Part shown: in pieces, positions 1 to 13,410 of the stretch | How positions within the stretch are numbered: position 1 is the stretch's first letter | Layout: every line of letters starts with the position of its first letter | Assembly: GCA_021234155.1 (NCBI GenBank) | Contig: JAJEKV010000114.1 | Span: forward strand, 757,654 to 821,653 | Direction of reading: 5' to 3' | Length of the DNA stretch: 64,000 nt | Source: Isoetes taiwanensis | Lineage: Eukaryota > Streptophyta > Lycopodiopsida > Isoetales > Isoetaceae | Program-made: the position numbers and the translations under genes | Notes under the pieces: generated by a model | The model's database searches: none | What the model was told of the DNA's origin: nothing | Seen by the model: only the letters and a program-made list of their open reading frames with translations

Positions 1-921
1 GGATTATAAAATATATGTGTCCATGGCATGATATCCGAGCAACCTTCAATTCTCACCCCTTTATTATAATCTCTACAGATTCTCAGAAGTCCATCTAAGA
101 TGCTTGCCGTGATTCAAATGTCTCAGAGTGATCAGGTTTGGCATGTGCAAGGTTGAAAGGATCGGAGTGCTAAAATGATCAGGTTTGACATGTGCAGTGC
201 TGAATAAAGCTTGTTGGTTTAAAACTGTTTGTTTGCTTTGTTAAAATTTTAAAATTTATTTGATGGAAATCAATGGCTGGCTTCTACATGACACATGGTA
301 CTCTTCCCATCCTTGTAGTTTGCAAGGGCATGGTATACAAAGGAGATTTTTGCAATGGGAATCTTAATTGGTCAATGATGTCTCTTGTATCAAGCTTGTA
401 AACTATGGTGGTTTTTAATGCCAATAGTTCTCTTAAATGTTATTCTAGAATGGGATTCGCATGAAACCAACAAACTGCCCGACTTAGACTTGCTTCTCAT
501 TCATCTCAGCAGATTTTCTACAATGGTGGATAGTGGGTAGCCGCACACATGCGAACTACCCATAAAAAATAAAGGGAAAATCCAATTATATCATTTGGAC
601 CCCAACAAATTACAATGCTAATAGAGACTGGGCTAGTGTACCTGCTGAAAGCTTATCACCGGGATTAAAAAACCCCGCCCTTTCGGGTTTTCGAGGAAAA
701 ACCCTAGTGATAAGCCTTCGGCAAGGGGCTTGGACAAACGTAAGGCATAAAAATCGCTCCCAAAACCCACGAATGGAAAAGTCGAAACAGATGCCGCCGC
801 TAACCTGCACTGCACATCACCAACAAAACAACAAGACAAAACAAACCTCCCAGAGTGGAGGGGGTTGATTTACGGACGTGACACGCGATAAAAATACAAT
901 AACAAAGAAGGGGAGGGGTGG
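1..921. other. Repeat-bearing intergenic DNA, no gene seen
   Basis: No open frame here looks coding. A short segment near 441-488 begins with an ATTCTAGAATGGG motif and a following run that recurs near 1101-1146, so it belongs to the repeat family described at 922-1460. A 65-bp hairpin-forming segment lies at 651-715 and is listed separately. The rest is AT-rich and unremarkable. Confidence 0.5.
651..715. repeat. Short hairpin repeat, related copy at 13.86 kb
   Basis: The segment opens with GCTTATCAC and closes with its exact reverse complement GTGATAAGC. Between them lies a CCGGGATTAAAAAACCCC core. A related segment at about 13856-13916 has the same order of blocks (CCGGGTTAAAAA, an ACCC/GGGT centre, GGGGAAAAACC, ATGATAAGC) but has lost the left arm. 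This looks like the end or core of a small non-autonomous element; its identity is unknown. Confidence 0.45.
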
Positions 922-1100
922 GTTCAAAGAGAATAAGGTACCGCATGAGAGAGAAGAGGAAGCGCCCATGAGAAGTCGGGCAAAAAACGCCTAAAATAGC
1001 TTAACTCCCAACCGTAATCCGCATGCGCCCGCGCATGCATGCAAAACATGCATGCTCGCCCCATTCTAGAATGGCGATCCGATGTCTCTGGACGATGGGA
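922..1100. repeat. Direct duplication, copy 1 (about 180 bp)
   Basis: This segment is repeated with about 90 percent identity at 1280-1460. Both copies start TTCAAAGAGAATAAGGTA, contain AAAATAGCTTAACTCCCAAC and the alternating stretch GCATGCATGCAAAACATGC, and end near GGCGATCCGATGTCTC. The copies differ by small indels. The palindrome CCATTCTAGAATGG lies near the end of each. No coding function is visible. Confidence 0.8.
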
Positions 1101-1279
1101 TTCTAGAATGGGACTCGTGATGAAACTAACAAACCGCCCCAATACCAAAGGACTTCCTTAACAAACTAGGATCGAGGACTAAGGTCACAGGATGAAGGCT
1201 AAAGGCCGAAAGGACAAAGATGAAAGAAATGCCAATTGGCCAAACCAGTGTGAAGAAGCCCTCCCCCGCCTCGAAACAA

Positions 1280-1460
1280 TTCAAAGAGAATAAGGTAATC
1301 ACGAGAGAGAAGAGGAAGCTACCGGCGAGAAGTCGGGCGTAAACGCGCCTAAAATAGCTTAACTCCCAACTGTAATCCGCATGCGCCACCGCGATGCATG
1401 CAAAACATGCATGCTCGTCCCATTCTAGAATGGCGATCCGATGTCTCGGATCGATGGGAT
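1280..1460. repeat. Direct duplication, copy 2 (about 180 bp)
   Basis: Second copy of the 922-1100 segment in the same orientation. The intervening 180 bp begins with a second CATTCTAGAATGG-like junction, suggesting that these units are pieces of one dispersed element rather than a simple tandem array. Confidence 0.8.
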
Positions 1461-1746
1461 ATTTTGACATTGATATTCAAATGTTATATTTCTGAATTTG
1501 GAAACCACATGTGGATCTATTATGATTTGAACCAAATACGGGCGCCGTAAAACTTCAATGTCAAACTTGCAAAACTATTTCTTATTGCTCGGGGATCTCT
1601 CTTATTGTTTCTTTCCTGTATTTCATTGTTTTTTTACAAGTTATATTGTTTCTTTGCTTATTCTAGTATTTTCATGGCTATTTTTGTATATATACCCTTA
1701 CTTTAATTACACCACCTTTTCCTAGGCCCCGAAGGGGCCAAATTTT

Positions 1747-2129
1747 TCAATACAGACCATTGCATCCAACACTTTAAAATTAAATCCCTCCCGAAACCCC
1801 CTTTGGTTTGGGTACATATTTACACGGGGTGACGTAGGGCAGCGAGAGCCCCTAAAATCATATAATAAAATCAATATCATTTAGTATATTGCCTCAAACT
1901 TTATAGTATTTCGCAAACCTCGTTATATAGTATATCAAAATTTGTACAAGAATACCCCACAAACGAGGATCGCTATCTACGGTCTAGATCAAGGAATATT
2001 GAGTACAAATGCCATCCGGACAAACTCTCAATGCCCGGAGTCAACTCCCGGTGGAATATGCACCCAAACCAAAGGGTTTGGGGATTTAATTTTAACGTGT
2101 TGGATGTAATGGTTTGTAATGGTGTGAAT
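1747..2129. mobile_element. Foldback / MITE-like element
   Basis: A left arm at about 1747-1818 is the imperfect reverse complement of a right arm at about 2056-2129. The arms share ACCATTGCATCCAACAC, TTAAAATTAAATCC and CCCTTTGGTTTGGGT blocks, giving terminal inverted repeats of about 70 bp on an element of about 380 bp. The interior is AT-rich and has no open frame. This size and structure fit a non-autonomous DNA transposon. I could not identify target-site duplications with confidence, so the superfamily is not assigned. Confidence 0.7.
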
Positions 2130-4371
2130 AATTGTGTTAGTAGCAAAAATTAATTTTGACAAATTAGTCATGTGAATAATAGAATAATTGCATAGTAAAC
2201 TTGGATATACTGATTAATATACTAAGATAATGTGCCATATGCCACATACAATATTATCACATTTAGGCAAGGATAGAATGCAAAGCATATCTTATGCAGC
2301 GATATGTACAAACAACAAATGAATTTGAATTTGATCATATATCGTCGACCTTAAAGTATGGTCGGCCACAAGAATTACAACAATTTGCTCGCAAGGCTGA
2401 AGAATCTTATATTCGTAGATAGGTGCACCCCTGCCAAGTGGCTTTGTACCTATTTCTCAAAGTAATTAAAGTTGGAAAAAAAAGGAGAAATAAGAAAGAA
2501 GTGCTATTCACTTTTCACGGGGTAATAATAGTACATTTGAGAACTAAAATGTTGTATATTTGTCTCCTTTAAGAATAAAATTTTTTCCATATTAGATCAA
2601 CATATGGTGCTTAATATTGACATCTGGGACACACAGGATTCTTATATGGATATGTTTTTGCTTGTTTACATATTTGCATGCTTTGTGAATGAAGGTTGGT
2701 GGGAAATTGTCTTTGAGTTGAACAAAGATTTTTTATATGCTCTTGTGGCTGTGCAAATGTTTCTAGTATCAAGTTAGTAATAAGGTAGCGTAGAAAATTT
2801 TCCCCAAGGCCCCAAAGATACAATGTTCATTATTATTCTTATTCTTTTGATAAATGTTTGCCTTTATGATACCAAAACATGTTGCAACCCACCAAATATA
2901 TAGTGGACATGGATTGATGGTATAGTTGGTTTGCATCCTAATTGATTAATTAATCATGTGGATTGCATGCACGCCGAGACAACCTTAGTTGGTATAAGTA
3001 GACAACCAATCTACTATTTAGAAAATGATATAGATAGATAAATACTAGTTTTTACATCACACCGCTTGGCGTATCACGTGATAGTATAAGAATGCAAATT
3101 TTGTAACACAGTTATAAAAGTTTCTCATTGTAGTTTCCCTTAGAAACGAAGTTGATCAATACTGTGCCAGTTAAGTGTTCCATTTTCCTTGATGTTTAAG
3201 CTAGAAAACACTAGACGATCGATTTTCCCCATTTTTTCAGGGATCTGCTTTTGGTTGTCGGAGAAATTAAAGCTTGAGGAGCTTATGGCGACATGCAATT
3301 CACGAACGAAGATGCCTGGAAGGAAGATTTGTTGTGAAAATGCACCTAGTGCAACAAAGATTGGCATCCTATTGATGAAAGCAAAACTTTTAGTTCATGT
3401 TTAACATATACCTTTAGTCTAAAAAAAATAGAATAAAATAAAAATAAATTTTTTATCGTCCACAGAGACCAATCGGCTGGTGACCACCACTGCCCTTTGT
3501 CACCATGTTTCCATTCACCATTTTTCATCCTTAAATATATGATTGAACTGCTTGTGGGTGTGTGAGTTTTCCTTCAATGTTGCTTCCTCTTGTTCTTCAG
3601 AACAAACTCTTCTGAAAGAAAAAATTGGACATAAAATGTGCTCGATCTAAAATGGGCCATGGCGAAAATATGGGCCATCGTTGATTTTAGGAGAAAGGTC
3701 AAACGAAGAGCGCTGCTATTGCCGGAGTTTGGAAAGTTCGATTGTCCGCTCAAATCGTTATGCATCCATTCTGTTAGAAAATTGTAATGTGGGCAAAGGG
3801 ATATTTATCTTTCGCCGGACTTGGTCCAGTGACTCTCCCCTGTTCACTACGTAAATTCTTTTGAGTTTTTTTCTAGGTTGCCCAGCTGTTCCGAATGACC
3901 TTATCCATATGTTTTTCTATTGCCATCTTGTACGCTACGTTTACCCTGCTTCTCAAGTAAATATTACGTCGGTATGAGCTCGGCCTCTATGTCCTTGGAG
4001 ACAATGCCGGCATATGGAAATTTGGTCGTGGCAATGGTAAATCCGAATCGTTCAGGAAAATGGATACTCGTTTCGCGGTTTGCATGGGCAATTCCGTGGA
4101 GACAGAAGTTTTGAAAGAGGTATGCAGAAATAGCTTCCGTTTTACGTGTCCATGAAAATTTGATAATGTTCTCTAAAGTATTGTATCTGTTTTACGTGCA
4201 ATTGTATATGATTACTTAAGTTTCGTGTGTTAATAATCACATTCCAATTCTAGGACATTTTTTATCACAGTAGACAGAATGTTCTTATCCATTCCTCAAT
4301 GATCTCTATTATTATTCTAATGGAACTGGATGAATATGGTTCTTAGCAGTTTGGTTGAATTTATCTCTCAG
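2130..4371. other. AT-rich intergenic DNA upstream of the beta-amylase gene
   Basis: No convincing gene is visible. The missing first exon or exons of the beta-amylase gene may lie here, but I could not identify a matching N-terminus. A short repeat, TTTTTTATCGTCCACAGAG followed by ACCAATCGGCT at about 3446-3480, recurs in similar form at about 13795-13830. Confidence 0.4.
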
Positions 4372-6599
<2,228 letters not shown>

Positions 6600-7242
6600 A
6601 TTGTATTTGAGTTTTTACAGTCCTCGCAACATCATTAGATGTCTGGAACTTGTATATCTTCGTTAATTGCTAACTTTATCGGTTTCATTCCAGGTTTTAT
6701 TCAGAGCCATTGATTTCTGGGATATCCCTGGTATTGTGCCAGATCAATGGCCATTAAGATTTTCACCCAAAAATAAAAAACCACTTCCTATGGTGTCGAT
6801 CGAACACATGGTTGAAGCACAAGAAAGAAGCAAAATAAAGAAGCCAAAACCAAAAAAAAAAACCAATAGTCAGAATGAAGACTCCGTTCAAGCAGCCTGC
6901 TGCCGGACCACTGCATCTTCTCCCTCCACAGATCAATCCTCTACCACTGCCAAAATTAGGACAAGCAGGGTTGGAGGATTCGAACCTCCAGGCCAAAGCA
7001 AAGGCCTCACCAGAACCCTTCCAATTTGCCTCATTCAAGAGAGAAACATGAAAAAAAAAGAGAGACCTGGCTCCTCAGCTGAATTAACGGTTTTCCTAAA
7101 CCCAAGATAGAAGCAAGCAAAATCGGCCATGGACTCTGCCTGCAATCAAGATCAAATGAGCGCCAATTCTGCCCATCAATTTCATATAAACACCTTCCAT
7201 TCAATCCCAAAACTTGCTTCCGGTATAGCCATTCATGCAGAC
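6600..7242. other. Intergenic segment between beta-amylase and protease fragment
   Basis: An open plus-strand frame crosses 6667-7110 after an acceptor-like TTCATTCCAG, but it becomes lysine-rich and low in complexity (about 6830-6870) and matches nothing I recognise. A tRNA-T-arm-like GGAGGATTCGAACCTCC lies at about 6973-6990 without the rest of a tRNA. Confidence 0.35.
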
Positions 7243-7545
7243 ATGGCTATGATCCGTAATATTATTCTGTTTGCCGTGTTAACAATCATTGATGGGCTCT
7301 TCACAAATGCAAATCCGGTGAAAATTAGCAGGAGATTTCTACCAGCTCAAAATCTAGAAGGCCAAAGATCGATTCGGTTAGAGCTCCACAGGGCAGCGCA
7401 CTCCAGGCCTGATTTCGGAATTGATCAAGTATTAGAAATGGATCAGCAAAGAAATGAATTGGTTCAATTTAAGCTAAGCAGCGATGCCACCAAAGCCCTC
7501 CCTAAATCATGCTTAACAAAACATTGCGGAAAGAGCCATTGTTAA
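7243..7545 (+). pseudogene. Secreted aspartic protease-like N-terminal fragment
   Basis: From the ATG at 7243 the frame encodes about 100 residues. A hydrophobic signal-peptide-like start (MAMIRNIILFAVLTIIDG) is followed by a segment resembling the propeptide of plant nepenthesin-like A1 aspartic proteases: SIRLELHRAAHS, then GIDQVLEMDQQRNELVQFKL and a SSDATKALPKS stretch. The frame stops at 7545, before any catalytic DTGS motif. A second open frame at 7509-7805 overlaps but does not carry recognisable protease sequence. If the assignment is right, the gene is cut off after its propeptide. It could also be an unrelated small secreted protein. No TATA box or terminator was identified. Confidence 0.4.
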
Positions 7546-8390
7546 ACCTGCTAACCGCAACAGAAGCAGAGAAGCACAGCCGCTTCAAGAACTTCGAGTT
7601 TCTCGACCTGCAACAATGTCTCCTTCGCAACTACAAACCCTTCGCCGTAATTCGTGTGTGGAATGCCGGGAATTCTCGGATGCGAATGAAAGCGAGGCGG
7701 AAGGCAGGCATATCCATGGCGAATCCGGCAGTCAAGCCTAACCTGTTGCATGCACAGAGGTCCCGCTGGCCGCCCACAACCCAAAAAAACCAGGGCTCCA
7801 AATAGAAACGACCGTCACTTCTTATCCACGCCCATGAAATTCGCTTCTTCCCTTTTTCCAACCATGCCAAGGAAAACCAAGAAAGACCATGAAAAAGGCA
7901 GTTGCCAAGCACCCAAAATAGCAATAACCATCCAAGCTCCTCTCACATGGCAAATTATACCGTTTTCCATACAATACTATACCAAAATCATAGTCCAAAC
8001 CACTGCCTGAAACCCTCCCCCAACCCAAAACGAAATTAGCACACTATCACATTTGAATTGCTTATGGTCAACTGTGGACACATGAATTGATGTTTTCCTT
8101 AAAGTTTACCATGGATGCTTATTGTTGTTCAAGATATTTTATATAATTCTGAAATCCACATGTTTTCCTTAACATTCATTTAATGCCTCCATGATTCAGG
8201 AAGTTAAAGTCATGATTCAGGAAGTTAAAGTCAAGTTCGTTCATTGGGAAAAATGGGCATCCAAATGGCAATACAATATCACAGTTCTTTAAAAAGACTA
8301 TGCAAATAAAGGATGGCTAATATCTGCTAAAGCTCCCTCTCTTCTGTTATTTCTGATCAATAAAACTTCCCTTTTGCTCGCTCGCCCACT
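7546..8390. other. Intergenic DNA with a 20-bp tandem duplication
   Basis: No gene recognised. A unit ATGATTCAGGAAGTTAAAGTC is repeated twice in tandem at about 8190-8233. Downstream remains of the PPR E domain were sought on the minus strand here and not found. Confidence 0.4.
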
Positions 8391-10775
8391 TCACTTGGCT
8401 TCTGAATGCCCATAACAAGCTGCAGAGTATAAGTTTCTAATCTCCCCTTTTCCTCCTTGGGAACTCAATTGACTTATATCATTCCATATGTTGTATCCCC
8501 CGTGTCCCAAGGAATCTAAAAGAGAATTCCATAGTACAACAGTTGGGTCAAAGGGCATTGCATTAATCATCTCTATTGCGTAATTTATACTTTGTACACG
8601 ACCAAGAAGATCCACAATACATGCATAATGATGCATGATTGGTGTAATTTCATATTCTTGACTTAACAAACTAAGATAATGAAAACCATCATCCATGAGA
8701 CATGCATGGCTGCATGCATACAACACTGAAACAAAGGTAACATGGCTTGGCTTTACACCTTGTGTTGTCATATGTCTGAAGAGTCCCAGAGCCTTTGCAC
8801 TCTCTCCATATTGAGCATATCCTGAAATTATTATACTCCACGACACGACATCTTGTGTGGACAAACGGTCAAAAAGTGAGCAAGCATTATTTATGCTGCC
8901 ACATTTGGCATACATTTCAACAGCAGCACTATTAACAAAGATATTAACAACAGGCCCAGCTTTTATCATGTGTGCATGGATATTTTTCCCTTGTTCCAGA
9001 CTTGCAATGCTGGAACATGCACTTACAACACTCATATATGTTGCATTTTGTGCTTCCACATATTGCTCCCGCATTCTCTTGTAGGCATCCAGGGCAGCCT
9101 TGTCATCTTCATCTCGCAGATAGGCTCCAATAATTGTGTTCCACAGTTTCACATCAGAGGAAGGTGTTCTATCAAATATCTCTGATGCATCACCTATCCT
9201 CGCACATTTACCATACATGTCAATCAGACAAGTTGCAATGCAGACATCCGATTCAATGCCAGATTCCAGAACATATGCATGGATTCGTTTACCTTCCTCC
9301 GGAGCTATTATAGTTGCGCATGAACTCAAAACACCAACAAAAGTTCCCTGGTCTGGTTTCAGACCTTCTAATTGCATTTGACAGAAAAGACTCAGTGCAT
9401 CTTTGCCCCACTCAACTGTCGAATAGCCCGTGATCATTGCTCCCCATGAAATAATGCAGCGTGTAGCCATTCTGTCAAAAATTTGGTACGCATCTCCCAT
9501 GCTTGAACATTTAGCATACATATTGACCACTGCATTATCGACTACTATGCCTAACTCATGCCTCTTTAACAACTCAGCATGGGTTCGCTTGCCTTTCATC
9601 AAATTCATTGCGGCTGCACACGCACCAATAACAGTGACAAGGGTGATCTTATCTGGCTCATATCCATCCTGTTGCATTTTTTCAAATACACTAAGGGCAC
9701 TTTCACCATCTTCATGTTGAGCATATCCTGCAATCATAATACTCCAGGAGACTACATTCCTACTAATAGTACGATCAAATAGTTCCTGGGCACTATCTAA
9801 ACTCCTACATTTTGAATACATGTCTAGTAGAGTATTACTTACAGCTGCTTCATGTTCATATCCCAAACTTAAAAATTTGGCATGTACATGCTTCCCCAAC
9901 GGAAGATTTGCTAATTGGGCACATTCATTCAACAAGCTAACAAAGGCAGCAGCACTGGGAATAATGCCCTCAAATTGCATTTGCTCAAGAAGTTCAAATG
10001 CTTGCTTCAGGCTTCCATGTCTTGCGCTTACCGAAATCATCACATTCCATGATACTATATCCCGGGCAGACATTCTTTGGAATACTTGGTAAGCATCCTG
10101 TATACTTCCACATTTTGCGCATATGTCTACTAATGTGCTGTCCAGGAAAACATTTGATAGATAACCAGATTTCAAGACATCTGCATGAATGCGTTTGCCA
10201 TGAAGAAGAGATTCCATTCTTGGACAAGCATTGAGAACAGTCACGAAGGTGAACTCATCCGCTTTCACCCCCTGCTCCTGCATGTGATGAAAGAGATGAA
10301 GAGCCATCCTTGCATTATCTTCCTGAACAAATCCAGCTATGATTGTGGTCCATGAAACAGCATTGAGTGTATGCATGTTAGCAAACACATGGTACGCATC
10401 CCCAGTGCTGCCACACTTCACATACATGTTCAAGAGAACATTTCCTAGAAAGAGATCTAGAGTGTATGCAGCATTGACTATGGCATGAGCCCACTTGCCC
10501 AAGGTAAAAGCTCTGACTTTTGCACAGCACTGCAAGATTGAGACACAGGCAATATTGTGTTCAATATTGTGTTCCTGTGTTAAATTCCTGTCTAGCACCC
10601 TCAATACACTCAATGCCTCTTGCAGTTGCCCTTCCCTACATAATACACGTATCTTCCAAATGGAATTACTGACATCTGGGTTATGTTGTCTTTCAAAAAA
10701 GACTGTGCTGGCTTTCCTAGAAGTTAAATCTCTGCTACCACTGGGCCTAAGTTTGTAGAAATGGTTATGTTTCAT
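8391..10775 (-). CDS. PLS-class pentatricopeptide repeat (PPR) protein
   Basis: A single open frame of 794 codons starts at ATG (10775) and ends at TAA (8391), with no intron. About 20 PPR motifs follow in regular P-L-S order from residue ~75 to ~740: for example VSWTTIIAGFVQ (P), FVTVLNACPRMESLLHGKRI (L) and NTLLDMYSKCRSLDSAQELF (S). It ends with L2/S2-type motifs and the first residues of an E1 motif (VVLWNSLLDSLGHGG). The family binds organellar RNA, one base per repeat, usually for C-to-U editing or RNA processing in mitochondria or plastids. The N-terminus (KLRPSGSRDLTSRKAS) is basic and hydroxyl-rich, as in an organelle targeting peptide. After the E1 start the sequence leaves the consensus and stops within about 40 residues, so E2 and DYW are absent. 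It may act with a separate DYW partner or be truncated. Lack of introns fits the PPR family. Confidence 0.93.
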   Translation of the reverse strand: MKHNHFYKLRPSGSRDLTSRKASTVFFERQHNPDVSNSIWKIRVLCREGQLQEALSVLRVLDRNLTQEHNIEHNIACVSILQCCAKVRAFTLGKWAHAIVNAAYTLDLFLGNVLLNMYVKCGSTGDAYHVFANMHTLNAVSWTTIIAGFVQEDNARMALHLFHHMQEQGVKADEFTFVTVLNACPRMESLLHGKRIHADVLKSGYLSNVFLDSTLVDICAKCGSIQDAYQVFQRMSARDIVSWNVMISVSARHGSLKQAFELLEQMQFEGIIPSAAAFVSLLNECAQLANLPLGKHVHAKFLSLGYEHEAAVSNTLLDMYSKCRSLDSAQELFDRTISRNVVSWSIMIAGYAQHEDGESALSVFEKMQQDGYEPDKITLVTVIGACAAAMNLMKGKRTHAELLKRHELGIVVDNAVVNMYAKCSSMGDAYQIFDRMATRCIISWGAMITGYSTVEWGKDALSLFCQMQLEGLKPDQGTFVGVLSSCATIIAPEEGKRIHAYVLESGIESDVCIATCLIDMYGKCARIGDASEIFDRTPSSDVKLWNTIIGAYLRDEDDKAALDAYKRMREQYVEAQNATYMSVVSACSSIASLEQGKNIHAHMIKAGPVVNIFVNSAAVEMYAKCGSINNACSLFDRLSTQDVVSWSIIISGYAQYGESAKALGLFRHMTTQGVKPSHVTFVSVLYACSHACLMDDGFHYLSLLSQEYEITPIMHHYACIVDLLGRVQSINYAIEMINAMPFDPTVVLWNSLLDSLGHGGYNIWNDISQLSSQGGKGEIRNLYSAACYGHSEAK

Positions 10776-11660
10776 ACAGACATTTATACAAAGTTAAGGA
10801 TTTAAAATGCACCTTCTATAATCTCCGCCTTGAAGCCATATTTGTGGCGACATTGGTCTCCGCCAGAAGTGCCTAGGTATGGCTGGTACCCATGTTCCCC
10901 GAAAGAGGCAAGATGTTCCTTTGAGTTTATCCCCAGCAATGCATCTCCGAAAACTTTTAAAATGCCCAGAGCTCTACATTCCCTTTATGCTTGCGTAAGG
11001 TTCCTATATTGTAAGATTGTTGATGTTAAATAACTTTTAAAATGCCCAGAGATTTAAATTTCTTTTATGCTTTCGTAAGGTTCCTATATTCTAAAATTGT
11101 TGATATTTCTGTGATTGTATTTTAGCATAATTTCAGCCTGCAATGAAGTTAGCCAATGACAGGCCGTTAGGCAGTAGAACATGAAGCACACCACTTTCAC
11201 CATTGTATAGACTTGGTCGTTCTTATGACAAAGTTTTATGTTTAAATAATTAGTTAGTGTGAGGCATTTGATTTGTATGGGTAGTCTCCCTAGCGACAAC
11301 CGGGGATCAAAATTCAAAAAATCTTGGTTACATACTGCAAACCTACTTACATATTTTGGTTTTCTAATGCAAACCATTTTCAAAAATACGGTTTTCAACC
11401 TCTTCTATGACGGGATTTAGACCATGTCTCAAATATGTCAACCCAATTCATGTCTTTAGTATTGGGTACTCAATTCCAAGCAACATATGTGCATCCAAAG
11501 TATTCAAGCACATTTGGTTTCTCAAAGATGTCTTTAATATATTTTGCTTGAAAATCCTTTTTTTAGATGCAAAAGACTACGGACCCAAGATAAGCATGAC
11601 AACTTGCCATAACTTCATAATGTCCGGATATCTTTTCGCACCAAATGTTTCCATCATCTT
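10776..11660. other. Intergenic DNA between PPR gene and hAT remnant
   Basis: No gene seen. It contains the 80-bp tandem duplication listed at 10952-11107. The remainder is AT-rich. Confidence 0.4.
10952..11107. repeat. Tandem duplication, 80-bp unit x2
   Basis: Two adjacent copies begin AACTTTTAAAATGCCCAGAG at 10952 and 11032. Both continue through TTTTATGCTT-like and CGTAAGGTTCCTATATT blocks. Divergence is about 15 percent. Confidence 0.8.
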
Positions 11661-11662
11661 CC

Positions 11663-13410
11663 TTAAGCTGCGTTATAAAATTGCCATGCCTCATGAATGT
11701 CACATGTAGAACATGCGGTGATAAGGCTTCCATTTAACATTTGAAGTTGATTCATACATCCATCACGACTAGCTACGAGGACTTGCACCAACACAAAAAC
11801 ATCAACTAACTTCCAAAGCAAATTTGAAAACTTAACAAATTTTTGTCTTGGAGTCAAACCTTTATCATGTGATTTTGGCTCAAATAGTTTTGTTGCATTC
11901 CACCAAGCCATGTCCATGTACTGCTCATTCAAATTGTCTACTACAGATTGCACAAATGCGCGTCCTATATGAATACAAGCCTTATGAGAACCATCATTTT
12001 CTGGACAACCTCCTTCCACTGGTTCATAGCTTAATGGAAATGAATGGACTAATATTCCATTCCCTTGGTCATAATGCTCATAAAAACCATTCTGAACCTT
12101 ATCCATATAGATTGCAACCTGTGTACAACCAAATCCAAAGTCTGCATCCCCACCAGTCAAAAACCAATTTTTTAGCATTTTGATGGTGAGATCCAAATCC
12201 CTACCAACTTCAATCATGCTCAGATTTTCCTTCTGAAAACACTTACTTAAAATATTTAGTTGCCCACATACATCAGCCAAAAGTGCCACAAAAAAAACCA
12301 ACCTGGTATCTTGTACTCAATTTGAACCATTTCTGTTCTTTTTCTTCCCATAATCCCCAAATGACGGGAAGTAGAACTATGAGCCTTTTCATTACTTCAC
12401 CTTTGCTCAACTATCTAATCTCATACAGCTTAAGAACTTTCATATTCTCTAACTGATATTCATCTATAAGGCCTTTGAACTCTTGCATGTGGATCCGTGA
12501 ATGCGTAACATATTTGTACACCTTAGATGCTAACTTATCAATCCATTGGAATTCAGGAATTAATCGAGCTGTACTTTGTGTTGCCAATGCTTGTCTATGT
12601 GCCATACAATGAATTGATACCAGCCTTGGGATTTTAGCTTTCAGCCTTGCCACTAATCCAGTTTTATGCCCTACCATGATGCTAGCACCATCACTAGCAA
12701 ACCCAACAAGTTTACTCCAATCAACTTCCCATTCCTTAGAAAGCTCAGTAATGGCCTCCATCAAGCATGCAGCTGTACCACCTTGCAATTTTAAAATCCT
12801 TTAAAAGATGGTTTTGACCTCTCCACCAGGCCTTGGAAGAACAACATAACAAATTAGATGTTTTTCCTTTATAATATCTGTGCTCTCATCCACACACATG
12901 CTAAAAAAAGGGGCAGCTTGAATTTGCTTTTTAATGACATTCTAGCTACATCTCTCATCACAAACAACATCTCCTTCCCACTAGTTTCATTTGTGTAAGA
13001 ACCATAGACTTCTGGATTTGGAGCATATGGAGTATTCAATTCAAATAAAAGCTCCATCAAAGGCTGGTAATTGCTTAAAGGAATATTTCTAGACGAAATG
13101 AAATGAAGTACCTTCATGGCAGTGACGACTTTTTGCTCTTGTGCTCCAAATTGATTCTCCAAGAACTCACCAATGGCTTCAATCCTCTGTTTTTCAGATT
13201 CCATTCCATCTCAACAGCTTTATGATCAGAGCTCTTTTCATGTTTCTTGAAGGCAGTTACTTCTAAAGTTTTGGCCCCCTTGGAAGCATACAAATTACTA
13301 ATCTTGGCCTTCTTAAAAGACATGCACCACTTGCATTTTCTCCTTCCTCTTTCATTAAGAATCCAAGGATGTGGGCCTTGCCATTCTGGATCTAGACTCA
13401 TTCCCATCAA
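11663..13410 (-). pseudogene. hAT-like transposase (TTF zinc finger / ZNF862-type), decayed
   Basis: Read on the minus strand from 13410 down, four open pieces in different frames follow the order of a hAT-type transposase gene. The first (13410-13114) has WILNERGRRKCKWCMSFKK and later FKKHEKSSDHKAVE, a TTF/BED-like zinc-binding start with Cys and His pairs. The second runs 13204-12869. The third (12788-12411) carries KLVGFASDGASIMVGHKTG and SIHCMAHRQALA, the conserved DG and C..H blocks of the RNase-H-like core as in ZNF862-type proteins. The fourth (12301-11663) has FLTGGDADFGFGCTQVAIYM. Frameshifts separate the pieces, so no full transposase can be made. Terminal inverted repeats were not located. 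The family assignment rests on motif resemblance; the order and spacing support one ancestral gene. Confidence 0.75.

Noticed and set aside
6960-7040. tRNA-like T arm (GGAGGATTCGAACCTCC, reverse strand) with a nearby AGGCC/GGCCT stem
   Set aside because: No acceptor stem pairs around it, the would-be anticodon loop has 8 bases, and no D arm is visible. It is treated as chance or a worn relic.
8857-10758. Several plus-strand open frames of 67-96 codons
   Set aside because: They are antisense to the long PPR frame and have no coding features of their own.
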